A stretch of DNA of 5,916 bases from CAYTSW01 sp964440605 (GTDB taxonomy: Bacteria > Planctomycetota > Phycisphaerae > Phycisphaerales > UBA1924): NCBI GenBank assembly GCA_964440605.1, contig CAYTSW010000162.1, positions 1-5,916 of the forward strand, given 5' to 3'. Positions 1 to 5,689 of the stretch are shown piece by piece. Both the position numbers and the translations under genes were made by a program. The notes under the pieces were generated by a model, which saw only the letters and a list, made by a program, of their open reading frames with translations, ran no database searches and was not told the DNA's origin. Every line of letters begins with the position of its first letter. Position 1 is the first letter of the stretch.

Positions 1-54
1 GCCGAGGATGCCGAGGATGCCGAGGATGCCGAGGATGCCGAGGATGCCGAGGAT
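1..54. repeat. 9-bp tandem repeat, six perfect copies, in frame in the exchanger gene
   Basis: The unit gccgaggat (plus strand) is repeated six times without a mismatch from base 1 to base 54. It probably continues outside the window, since the edge cuts it. On the minus strand each unit reads ATC CTC GGC, Ile-Leu-Gly, in the frame of the exchanger. The array lies directly after the conserved GSNIFN motif, where relatives have one NILG- or NILL-type helix start. Copy-number change would alter helix length by three residues and not shift the frame. Such an array at a sequence edge may also reflect an assembly problem. Confidence 0.95.
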
Positions 55-822
55 GTTGAAGATGTTACTGCCCACGACGTTGCCGACGGCGATGTCGCGC
101 TGGCCCCGGAGGGCCGCGATGATGGAAGTGGCGACCTCGGGCAGCGAGGTGCCGGCGGCGACGATGGTCAGGCCGATGACGAGCTCGCTGACGCCGAGGG
201 CGGTAGCGATGGAAACGGCGCCGGCGACGAGCCATCGCGCTCCGAAGACCGCGGCGACCAGGCCGGCGGCGATGAGGACGCACGCGAGCCACAAACGGGG
301 CCTTCGAGCGGGTGTGTCGGGTCGCGTGGCGCGATTGGGCAGCGCCTGGGCATACTGCGCTTTCACCGCAGGCGTTTCCGCGCGTGTGCTTCGGATGGCG
401 AAGACCGTGTAGGCGATGATGCCGAGAAAGAGCAGCGCGCCGTCGAGACGGTCGAGTGAGCCGTCGAGCAGGAGCAGCCACAGCGCGAGCACGCTGGCGA
501 TCATCAGAGGCACGTCGATGCGAACGAGCCTCTGGTGAACGACGAGCGGTCGGATGAGGGCGGCCAGACCGAGGATGAAAAGGATGTTGAAGGTGTTGCT
601 GCCGATCGCGTTGCCGAGCGCGAGGTCGGGCTGGTCGTTGGCGACGGCGTCGAGGGAGACGGCGATCTCGGGGGAACTGGTTCCGAAGGCGACGATCGTG
701 AGCCCGACGACGAGCGGCGAGACCTCCAGGCGCGTGGCGAGTGCGGAAGCGCCGCGGACGAGGATCTCGGCGCCGACGACGAGGCTCGTCAAGCCGCCGA
801 GCAGGAGGAGCCAAGGTGTCAC
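1..822 (-). CDS. Na+/Ca2+ exchanger family protein, YrbG-like (3' end outside window)
   Basis: Inner-membrane antiporter of the Ca2+/cation antiporter superfamily, expected to exchange Ca2+ for Na+ or H+. The 274 codons visible show both inverted alpha repeats. Alpha-1 is GLTIVAFGTSSPE (residues 40-52) followed by GNAIGSNTFNI (70-80). Alpha-2 is GLTIVAAGTSLPE (217-229) followed by GNVVGSNIFNI (247-257). The acidic ion ligands E52 and E229 are both present. A polar loop at about 146-174 separates the two hydrophobic halves, as in YrbG. E. coli YrbG has about 325 residues, so roughly 50 should lie beyond base 1. The start is GTG at 822, chosen because homology begins there (TPWLLLLGGL) and GAAAGG sits 8 bases upstream; no ATG start fits. 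From residue 257 to the window edge the chain is six tandem Ile-Leu-Gly units, which is not normal for the family. The family call is firm; the exact ion is inferred. Confidence 0.9.
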   Translation of the reverse strand, partial: MTPWLLLLGGLTSLVVGAEILVRGASALATRLEVSPLVVGLTIVAFGTSSPEIAVSLDAVANDQPDLALGNAIGSNTFNILFILGLAALIRPLVVHQRLVRIDVPLMIASVLALWLLLLDGSLDRLDGALLFLGIIAYTVFAIRSTRAETPAVKAQYAQALPNRATRPDTPARRPRLWLACVLIAAGLVAAVFGARWLVAGAVSIATALGVSELVIGLTIVAAGTSLPEVATSIIAALRGQRDIAVGNVVGSNIFNILGILGILGILGILGILG

Positions 823-893
823 GGGCAGAGCCTTTCGTCGATCGAACGGGCGAGGGCAGACGATGGACGAGCGCTCTGACGCAACAGCGACGT

Positions 894-916
894 GCCTCGG
901 CCCGGCTTTGCGAGGC
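894..916 (-). terminator. Possible hairpin after the methyltransferase gene
   Basis: GCCTCG (894-899) pairs with CGAGGC (911-916) around an 11-base GC-rich loop. On the minus strand it begins 13 bases after the methyltransferase stop at 929. No T-run follows, so it is a weak candidate for termination or 3' end protection. The rest of the 106-base gap down to the exchanger start contains only that gene's ribosome-binding site. The two genes could still be co-transcribed. Confidence 0.25.
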
Positions 917-928
917 GGTGCGAGCGGA

Positions 929-1645
929 TCAGTTGGCCGGGGCGGCACACACCCAGAAGTCGTTGAGCGGGTCGTGCTCGAGTTCGTGCATGGCGATGTC
1001 GCGGAAGCCGGCCTCTTCGAGCAGTTCGCGGCAGGCGGCGCGGCCCCAGGCGGCGCCGAGACCTTCGCCGCCCTGCGCAAGGGAGACGCTCATGCAGTGC
1101 ATCAGGCTGATGGTGTAGATGAAGCTGCCGACGGGGTGGTCGAGGTTGCCGGCGTGGGGCGTCTCGGCCTTGATCTCCTGGCAGAGGTAGACCCCGCCGG
1201 GTCGGAGTGCTCGAGCGATGTTCGCCAGCACGCGGCGTGGGTGGGCCTGATCGTGGATGGCGTCGAAGGTGCAGACGAGGTCAAAGGCCTCGGGCACGGA
1301 GAAGTCGGTAGCGTCGCGGACTTCGAGATGCGTGTTGGTGAGGCCCAGCTCGTGCGCACGGCTCTGCGCCGACTCGGCGTGGTTGTGCAGCAGGTCGTAT
1401 CCGGTGAAGCGGCTGTTGGGAAAGCGTTGGGCGAGATGGAGGAGGGCTTGGCCCTTGCCGCAGCCGACATCGAGGACGTCGATGCCTTCCTCGAGCCGAT
1501 CGAGGAGACCGGGGCAGAGCGGGAGGATGTTCTCTTCGAAGGCCGCGACGACGCTTTGCCCGCTTTCCACGCCATCACGCCGGGAGAGTTCGCCAACTAC
1601 TTCAGGTCGTGCGGTTACAGAACCTGAACGTTCAAGGTGCTCCAC
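929..1645 (-). CDS. Class I SAM-dependent methyltransferase, short form
   Basis: Cytosolic enzyme expected to transfer a methyl group from S-adenosylmethionine; the acceptor is unknown. The 238-residue product has the Rossmann-type fold motifs in order: motif I VLDVGCGKG (57-65), the ribose-binding acid D84 in TGYDLL, D111 in VRDATDF, the post-II strand FDLVCTFDAIHD (121-132), and the motif III LRPGGVYL stretch. The C-terminal half (GFRDIAMHELEHDPLNDFWV) is an ordinary methyltransferase end. The closest family I recall is the Rv2258c-like type, whose members have about 350 residues with an N-terminal winged-helix/dimerisation domain. Here the match begins near SGQSVVAAFEENILP (28-42) and that domain is missing. 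The start is GTG at 1645, seven codons downstream of an in-frame stop, with GGAG a few bases upstream, so the gene cannot extend further. It may be an active stand-alone domain or a 5'-truncated gene. It lies upstream of the exchanger on the same strand. Confidence 0.85.
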   Translation of the reverse strand: MEHLERSGSVTARPEVVGELSRRDGVESGQSVVAAFEENILPLCPGLLDRLEEGIDVLDVGCGKGQALLHLAQRFPNSRFTGYDLLHNHAESAQSRAHELGLTNTHLEVRDATDFSVPEAFDLVCTFDAIHDQAHPRRVLANIARALRPGGVYLCQEIKAETPHAGNLDHPVGSFIYTISLMHCMSVSLAQGGEGLGAAWGRAACRELLEEAGFRDIAMHELEHDPLNDFWVCAAPAN

Positions 1646-1771
1646 GCCGCTCCGGTTCCGAGTTCACGGGACCCGCGCCGTAGCGCGATTTTTACAAGCC
1701 GCACGCATCCACGGCGGAGTAGGCCTCGTAGCGGTCATCACATTCATGTCACTGCCGAAAGGAGGCATTCC
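1646..1771. other. Divergent intergenic region between methyltransferase and dockerin-like gene
   Basis: This 126-base stretch separates the divergent genes starting at 1645 (minus) and 1772 (plus). It must hold at least one promoter, but I could not find a convincing -35/-10 pair for either gene. The only AT-rich patch is gatttttaca at about 1688-1697. The plus-strand ribosome-binding site is listed separately. An open frame runs through the region in phase with the downstream gene, but its translation is arginine-, histidine- and serine-rich with no family resemblance, so I exclude it from the coding region. Confidence 0.6.
1758..1765 (+). promoter_or_regulatory. Strong Shine-Dalgarno site for the dockerin-like gene
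   Basis: AAAGGAGG ends six bases before ATG 1772. This fixes the start of the secreted protein and rejects the open-frame extension that reaches back 45 codons. Confidence 0.85.
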
Positions 1772-2785
1772 ATGCTCGGCAAATTTTCTCTGATTGGGGT
1801 CGGGATCTTTGGCTTCGGGTTGTTCCCGACCGAGACCATCGGCCAGGTTGATTCGCCCGAGATCGTGCTGGTGGAGTTCACCGGGACCGTCTCAAGCAAA
1901 CCCATCGATGAGTTCGGAACGTTCGAGGACATCGAAGTAGGCGATTTAATTGAGGGGACGTTTCTCTACGACCCGTTCGATATCCTCACCAGCGCCCTGA
2001 GCCTGACGGTTAATGGCCGCACCTTCGCCGATGAAACCGCATTGAGCGTCGTGTTCGAGGACAAGCTGCGGTTTACCGGCACGCTGACGGACACTGCGGG
2101 CAATGAGTTCCCTTCGAGTTCATTCTGGATGTTCCTGAACTTCCCGGAGGGAACGGTCGGTCCGGAAGATGAGCCGACGTCTGAGGACTTCGTGCTCGAG
2201 AACCTCGGATTCACCGGGATCACAGTGCGCAAGGCCCTGCTGGGCATCCCGATCGCCGGAGTGGACGAGAATGGCGAGATCATCTTGGAGCCCGGCTATC
2301 AAGACGCCGACGGCAACTTCCTGACCGAGTCCGAGTTCGGGGTGTCCTTCGACACTTTCATCGTCACATCAATGCCGCCGGCAAGTCCCGATTGCGCGGC
2401 GATCGACTTCAACGGCGACGGCGTGATCGACGAGGCCGATCTCGACGCCGCGGAAGATGCGTTCAACGAGGCTTTCATCGAGGGTATCGTGCCCGAGTCG
2501 CTAGACTTCAATGGCGACGGCGCGCTCACCATGGAAGATGTCGAGATCATCGTCGATGACTTTTTCGAGGCCTGCGAGGGCGCTGTGGTTACCGACGTTG
2601 AGCCTACGCAGCGTATGATGCGCATGAGCTTTGTCATGAGTTCGATGGCACAGGCGATGCGAGCCCAGCCTGACGTAATCGTCCAGCGTGACCTGATCGT
2701 CGACGAGCGAAAGGCACCATCTCGCTCAAAGACCTCTTCGTCGGCCCCCGCAGATGCCAGTGCCGGCTCAGGCGCCGGCCGCTGA
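1772..2785 (+). CDS. Secreted beta-sandwich protein with dockerin-like EF-hand pair
   Basis: A 337-residue exported protein of unknown role. Residues 1-25 (K4, then a hydrophobic stretch, ending near ETIGQ) look like a signal peptide. Residues of about 30-205 are acidic and beta-rich, beginning EFTGTV and running through VGDLIEGTFLYDP and LSLTVNGRTF; this layout resembles the beta-sandwich seen in PEP-CTERM-type surface proteins. Two calcium loops follow, DFNGDGVIDEADL (212-224) and DFNGDGALTMEDV (245-257), 33 residues apart and each continuing into a helix ending in F. This is the type I dockerin pattern, common at the C-termini of planctomycete secreted proteins. Unlike the usual case the protein does not end there: about 70 more residues follow, with a Met-rich segment (QRMMRMSFVMSSMAQAM) and a Ser/Ala/Gly tail. 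Cysteines D-C-A and A-C-E bracket the pair and could form a disulfide. Ca2+ binding is likely. A cohesin partner or anchoring role is only inferred, and the planctomycete domain may serve in secretion or sorting rather than in a cellulosome. Confidence 0.75.
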   Translation: MLGKFSLIGVGIFGFGLFPTETIGQVDSPEIVLVEFTGTVSSKPIDEFGTFEDIEVGDLIEGTFLYDPFDILTSALSLTVNGRTFADETALSVVFEDKLRFTGTLTDTAGNEFPSSSFWMFLNFPEGTVGPEDEPTSEDFVLENLGFTGITVRKALLGIPIAGVDENGEIILEPGYQDADGNFLTESEFGVSFDTFIVTSMPPASPDCAAIDFNGDGVIDEADLDAAEDAFNEAFIEGIVPESLDFNGDGALTMEDVEIIVDDFFEACEGAVVTDVEPTQRMMRMSFVMSSMAQAMRAQPDVIVQRDLIVDERKAPSRSKTSSSAPADASAGSGAGR

Positions 2786-2815
2786 GTGTCCTTCCAACAT
2801 TGCGTGAAGTAGATG

Positions 2816-2847
2816 GCAACCCCCGTCCTCCTGACGGGGGTTGCTTT
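2816..2847 (+). terminator. Intrinsic terminator after the dockerin-like gene
   Basis: GCAACCCCCGTC (2816-2827) pairs perfectly with GACGGGGGTTGC (2833-2844) around the five-base loop ctcct, and TTT follows. The 12-bp GC-rich stem lies 30 bases after the stop at 2785. The T-run is short, but stem strength and position make it a good terminator. The right arm overlaps the first surviving codons of the TetR remnant. Confidence 0.8.
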
Positions 2848-3114
2848 GCGCACGCCAGAGCGTCTTGCGCGAACGAGTTTCCCAACCGCAACGACCCGAT
2901 CCATCAGGCGGCGGCCGAGCACTTCGCCGGCACGGCTCGATGGCTGACGGACATGTCGCGTCAGGCCGGCGCCGCTGCCCCCGAAGCGCTCGCGACCGAG
3001 CTGCTGATCCTTGCCCAGGGTGCGCTGAGCCACCGGATGGTGACCGGCGACGACCACGCGGCGCGGGCGGCGGGGCGTGTGGCGCGGGCGTTGATCGACG
3101 CGGCGTTGAACTAA
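2839..3114 (+). pseudogene. TetR-family regulator remnant, C-terminal ligand-binding domain only
   Basis: The translation from GGCF (2839) to the TAA at 3112-3114 gives about 91 residues that read like the C-terminal half of a TetR/AcrR repressor. Visible elements are GCFAHARASCANEFP, then DPIHQAAAEHF, then a helix with WLTDMSRQAGAAAPEALA, then ELLILAQGALSHRMVTGD, and a final alanine-rich helix RAAGRVARALIDAAL. TetR proteins usually have about 190-200 residues, with a helix-turn-helix in the first 50. No such sequence occurs upstream, because the terminator and the dockerin-like gene occupy that space. The open frame starts only with TTG at 2800, without a ribosome-binding site, and would translate through the terminator stem. 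I therefore call it a 5'-deleted relic. It cannot bind DNA as a TetR protein. The identification rests on pattern memory of the family. Confidence 0.5.
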
Positions 3115-3219
3115 AAGTCGCGGCTTCGTCCCGATCGCTGAACCGCTGGCGTCCGTCACGCGCTGCATGGGCGACGTTCGGTTGGCTATTCCATGTGGTT
3201 GTTCCTGAGGAGGTGCGTG
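3115..3219 (+). other. Intergenic region upstream of the lipoprotein gene
   Basis: 105 bases with no coding potential that I can support. It should hold the promoter of the lipoprotein gene, since a terminator and a relic lie upstream, but I see no clear -35/-10 pair. An in-frame ATG at 3193 exists but lacks a ribosome-binding site. Confidence 0.55.
3207..3213 (+). promoter_or_regulatory. Shine-Dalgarno site deciding the lipoprotein start
   Basis: GAGGAGG lies six bases before ATG 3220. This favours 3220 over the in-frame ATG at 3193, and it places the signal peptide directly at the N-terminus. Confidence 0.8.
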
Positions 3220-3966
3220 ATGCGCATTGGGGCTGTTGCTGCGTTGTTCGCGGTTGCGATCGTGGGCGGTATGGGGCTGGGCGGGTGCTACTCGACGCCG
3301 CTGCCTTCGCAGGCCGCGGACCTGCGGGGCGTGCTGGATATGACCGAGACGCAGGAAGGGATGGCGGAGGAGTTCGCGCGTGCGCCGGCGGCCTCGTTCC
3401 CCGCGACGCTGGCGGTGCTACGCGTGCAGGCGGCCGATCGCTGGCACAAGGGCCCGGAGACGCTGCAGGTCGTGAGCCTGCGTGACGTGGAGTCGGAAGA
3501 CGACCTGGCGCGGCTGGCGTCATTGCCCGAGGTCGGCGACGTTGTCGCGCTCAACGCGCTCGTTGCGGGCGACCTCGCGACGGAGCAGAGCGTGCGCGCG
3601 TCCGCGGCGCGGCTGCACGCCGACCTGCTCCTGCTCTACACCTTCGGCACGAAGAGCGAGGTCGACACGGTCGTGCCGGTGCTCGACGTGGTGACGCTGG
3701 GTCTCTTCCCCAGCGAGCACGCCGACGCCGTCAGCACCGCGAGCGCGGCTCTCGTCGACGTGCGCACGGGTTATGTCTATGGCCTCGCCGAGGCGACGGA
3801 AGAGACCGGCCAGCTCGCGAACTCGTGGACGCGTTTCGACGCGAGCGACCAGGCACGCGATCGGGCGGAACGTCGGGCGTTCGCCGCGCTGGTCGACGAA
3901 GTGGAGAGGATGTGGAGCCGCGTGATCGATACGCACGCGGCTCCAACGCCCTCCGTCGGCGGATGA
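3220..3966 (+). CDS. Lipoprotein of unknown function
   Basis: A 248-residue exported lipoprotein that I cannot assign to a named family. Residues 1-22 form a signal peptide (MRIGAVAALFAVAIVGG) ending in a lipobox LGGC, with the lipidated cysteine at position 23 followed by Y-S, so the protein should sit in the outer membrane or outer leaflet facing the periplasm. The mature part alternates hydrophobic strands and charged helices. Its most regular segments are AARLHADLLLLYTFGTKSE, then VVPVLDVVTLGLFPSEHADAVSTASAALVDVRTGYVYGLAEAT, which reads like a strand-loop-strand core, and a C-terminal helix rich in Arg, Asp and Glu (DQARDRAERRAFAALVDEVERMW). I associate similar sequences with planctomycete hypothetical lipoproteins, from memory only. 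No catalytic motif is visible. It ends eight bases before the convergent rhodopsin relic. Base composition and codon use look like those of its intact neighbours, and the frame is clean, so it appears functional. Confidence 0.75.
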   Translation: MRIGAVAALFAVAIVGGMGLGGCYSTPLPSQAADLRGVLDMTETQEGMAEEFARAPAASFPATLAVLRVQAADRWHKGPETLQVVSLRDVESEDDLARLASLPEVGDVVALNALVAGDLATEQSVRASAARLHADLLLLYTFGTKSEVDTVVPVLDVVTLGLFPSEHADAVSTASAALVDVRTGYVYGLAEATEETGQLANSWTRFDASDQARDRAERRAFAALVDEVERMWSRVIDTHAAPTPSVGG

Positions 3967-3974
3967 CGCTTGGG

Positions 3975-4333
3975 TCAGGTCATGCGTGGCGAGGTGTTCT
4001 GGAAGCCTTCGGTGGATTGCTCGCCTTCATCCTTCGTGCGGATCATAGCGACCCAGCCGAGCAGCACGCCGTAGACCGCCTTCGAGGTGATGTCGGCGAT
4101 GATGAAGATGAACTGGCGTGCGACGCCCGAGCCGCTGGCGAGCCAGAGCTGGGGCAGGACGATGGCGACGGCGTACGCGGTCCAGCTGATGGCGGCAGCC
4201 AGAGGATGACGTTGAGCACCTTGCGGGCCTTGTCGCTCCCGCCCTTCTTGCCGCCGCCGATGGCCTTGAAGACGACGACGAGGATCCAGAGGTAGAAGGT
4301 CCAACTGATGCAGTACCAGACGCAGAAGGGCAT
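3975..4333 (-). pseudogene. Microbial (type 1) rhodopsin remnant: helices E-F-G, frameshifted
   Basis: Two overlapping minus-strand frames together spell the C-terminal part of a retinal-binding proton pump or sensor. The first frame (from ATG 4333) gives CVWYCISWTFYLWILVVVF (helix E), then a Gly/Lys loop and ARKVLNVIL. The second continues LAAAISWTAYAVAIVLPQLW (helix F), SGSG, then FIFIIADITSKAVYGVLLGW (helix G), and a charged tail up to the TGA at 3975-3977. The WTAY motif of helix F and the Asp-x-x-x-Lys of helix G match bacteriorhodopsin-type proteins. The lysine at 4080-4082 is the expected retinal Schiff-base residue. Joining the frames requires one missing base at about 4203-4204 (ATC CT CTG). 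Helices A-D, including the RYxxW segment and the proton acceptor, are absent: upstream the minus strand is antisense to a porin fragment and has no hydrophobic helix. With both defects it cannot make a working rhodopsin. The frameshift alone could be a sequencing error. Confidence 0.75.
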
Positions 4334-4451
4334 GGAGCTGACCAAGCGGTTCACCCCGCGCTGGTCGATGCTCGTCAAAGGCGGCTTGTACGACGGCGAC
4401 TCGGGCGGGCCGGACAGCGCGCGGGTGTGGGCGCAGACGACGGTGTCGTTC
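4326..4451 (+). pseudogene. Outer-membrane beta-barrel protein remnant, last two or three strands
   Basis: The plus-strand reading KGMELTKRFTPRWSMLVKG, followed by a GLYDGDSGGPD turn and ARVWAQTTVSF, has the style of the C-terminal hairpin of an outer-membrane porin (alginate-export or phosphate-selective type): alternating polar and hydrophobic residues, an acidic Asp/Gly loop, and a last strand ending in the aromatic F recognised by the Bam complex. The codon after that Phe (4449-4451) is TGG (4452-4454), where a stop such as TGA would be expected, so the open frame drifts on into sequence antisense to the dehydrogenase. Everything before about 4320 is antisense to the rhodopsin relic. Only the 3' end of the barrel gene survives. 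The exact porin family cannot be fixed from about 42 residues. Confidence 0.5.
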
Positions 4452-4483
4452 TGGGGCAGTGCCGCGGCGCGCGTCGGCGGCGA

Positions 4484-5542
4484 TCAGCCGTCCTTCAACG
4501 TCGCCATGTCGATGACGAAGCGGTAGCGGACGTCGCTGCGTTTCATGCGTTCGTAGGCGTCGGCGATGGTGCGGATGTCGAGCATCTCGATGTCGCAGGC
4601 GATGCCGTGCTCGGCGCAGAAGTCGAGCATTTCCTGTGTCTCGGGCGTGCCGCCGATGACGGAGCCGAGGATGGCGCGACGGCCGAAGATGAGCTGCATG
4701 GCGTCGACGGGCGGCTGGAGGGGCGTGAGCTGCCCGACGAGGAGGTAGGTGCCGTCGACCGCGAGGCAGGCGACGTAGGGGTTGAGGTCGTGCTCGACGG
4801 GGACGGTGTCGAGGATGTAGTTCAGCGAACCGGCGGCCTGCTTCATCTGCGCCTGGTCGGTGCTGATGATGACGTGGTCAGCGCCGTTGCTTTTGCCCTC
4901 GTTGACCTTCTTCTCCGAGCGCGTGAAGAGCGTGACCTCGGCGCCCATCGCCTTGGCGAACTTGATGCCCATGTGCCCGAGCCCGCCCATGCCGACGACG
5001 CCCACGCGGTCGCCCGGCTTGACGCCGACGTGGCGCAGCGGGGAGTAGGTCGTGATGCCGGCGCACAGCAGCGGCGCGGCGGCGGCGGGGTCGAGCTTCT
5101 CGGGGATGCGAACGACGAAGCGCTCGCTGACGATAATGCGTTCGGAGTAGCCGCCGTAGGTCGGCAGACCGTCGTGCCGGTCGACGCCGTTGTAGGTGAA
5201 GGTCGCGCCCTCGTCGCAGTACTGCTCGAGCCCGCGCGAGCAGCTCGTGCACTGGCGGCAGGAGTCGACCATGCACCCGACGCCGACGAGGTCCCCCGGC
5301 TTGTAGCCCGTGACCTCGGCCCCGACGGCGGTGACGCGCCCGACGATCTCGTGACCCGGAACGACGGGGTAGGTGGTGAAGCCCCAGTCGTTGTCGACGA
5401 AGTGGATGTCGGTGTGGCAGATGCCGCAATAGAGGATGTCGATGGAGACGTCGTCCGGCCGCGGCTCGCGGGGTTCGTACTGCCAGGGGGCGGGCGTGTC
5501 GCCCTTCGACTGTGCGGCGTACGCGCGAATGGCGGTGGGCAT
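4484..5542 (-). CDS. Zinc-dependent NAD(P)-alcohol dehydrogenase, YahK/cinnamyl-alcohol type
   Basis: Cytosolic medium-chain dehydrogenase/reductase that interconverts aldehydes and primary alcohols, probably reducing aldehydes with NADPH. The product has 352 residues; E. coli YahK has about 349. Catalytic zinc ligands are C42 in CGICHTD (39-45), H64 with E65 in PGHEIVG, and C160 in LLCAGITTYSP. The structural zinc site is complete, with the C-x2-C-x2-C-x7-C spacing at C95, C98, C101 and C109. The nucleotide fold carries GMGGLGHMG (184-192). TRS after the second strand (207-209), in place of an acidic residue, favours NADP(H). The start is ATG 5542 (MPTAIRAYAAQ, where family proteins begin), with GAGG nine bases upstream. 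ATG 5578 would add 12 unlikely residues, and the frame is open further upstream with no family match. The gene looks intact and probably stands alone, divergent from the metal-binding lipoprotein. The physiological substrate is unknown; detoxification of reactive aldehydes is a common role in this group. Confidence 0.93.
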   Translation of the reverse strand: MPTAIRAYAAQSKGDTPAPWQYEPREPRPDDVSIDILYCGICHTDIHFVDNDWGFTTYPVVPGHEIVGRVTAVGAEVTGYKPGDLVGVGCMVDSCRQCTSCSRGLEQYCDEGATFTYNGVDRHDGLPTYGGYSERIIVSERFVVRIPEKLDPAAAAPLLCAGITTYSPLRHVGVKPGDRVGVVGMGGLGHMGIKFAKAMGAEVTLFTRSEKKVNEGKSNGADHVIISTDQAQMKQAAGSLNYILDTVPVEHDLNPYVACLAVDGTYLLVGQLTPLQPPVDAMQLIFGRRAILGSVIGGTPETQEMLDFCAEHGIACDIEMLDIRTIADAYERMKRSDVRYRFVIDMATLKDG

Positions 5543-5655
5543 CGGTGGAATCCTCTGCGATTGATCGGGAGCGCTCATCGGCGCCGGAGGCCGGAGGGCC
5601 CGCGATGGTAGCTGGGTGTGGGGGCCGGCCCGGGCCGTGAGCGGGGCCGGACCTG

Positions 5656-5689
5656 AGCGCGAGAGTTTGACGAGTCGAACTTTCGCGCT
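5656..5689. promoter_or_regulatory. 34-bp near-perfect dyad, candidate operator
   Basis: AGCGCGAGAGTT (5656-5667) and AACTTTCGCGCT (5678-5689) are inverted with one mismatch. The symmetry continues inward through GAC (5669-5671) and GTC (5674-5676), with the centre at 5672/5673. The only two non-Watson-Crick positions, 5663/5682 and 5668/5677, would be G-U wobbles in RNA, so it could also fold as a hairpin of about 15 pairs. No T-run follows, which argues against a terminator. It covers the -35 box and spacer of the putative promoter for the metal-binding lipoprotein, the usual place for a repressor such as a Zur-, Fur- or MntR-type regulator. It does not match the consensus of those proteins that I know. 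Confidence 0.6.

Noticed and set aside
1..60. CRISPR or variable-number regulatory repeat
   Set aside because: The units are 9 bp with no spacers and are in frame with the exchanger, so this is a coding tandem repeat.
8..412. Plus-strand frame beginning with a repeated Met-Pro-Arg motif
   Set aside because: It is the shadow of the 9-bp repeat and the exchanger; the minus strand carries both alpha repeats.
554..1627. Long plus-strand open frame (357 codons)
   Set aside because: It is antisense to the exchanger start and the whole methyltransferase. Its composition is typical of GC-rich shadow frames and it has no family resemblance.
1637..1771. 45-codon N-terminal extension of the dockerin-like protein
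   Set aside because: The extension is Arg/His/Ser-rich with no ribosome-binding site. AAAGGAGG lies six bases before ATG 1772 and is followed by a signal peptide.
2299..3168. Minus-strand open frame of 289 codons across the dockerin-like gene and TetR relic
   Set aside because: It is basic and low in structure, and it reads through the terminator stem. It is antisense to better supported features.
4333..4378. Extension of the rhodopsin fragment to a TTG at 4378
   Set aside because: The added residues (TSIDQRGVNRLVSS) are antisense to the barrel fragment and do not resemble a rhodopsin helix.
4427..5611. Long plus-strand open frame (394 codons) rich in Asp, Val, Ala and Gly
   Set aside because: Antisense to the alcohol dehydrogenase, whose zinc and nucleotide motifs are complete on the minus strand.
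5656..5689. Intrinsic terminator
   Set aside because: The stem is strong but no T-run follows on either strand, and it lies between two divergent gene starts, where a terminator is not needed.
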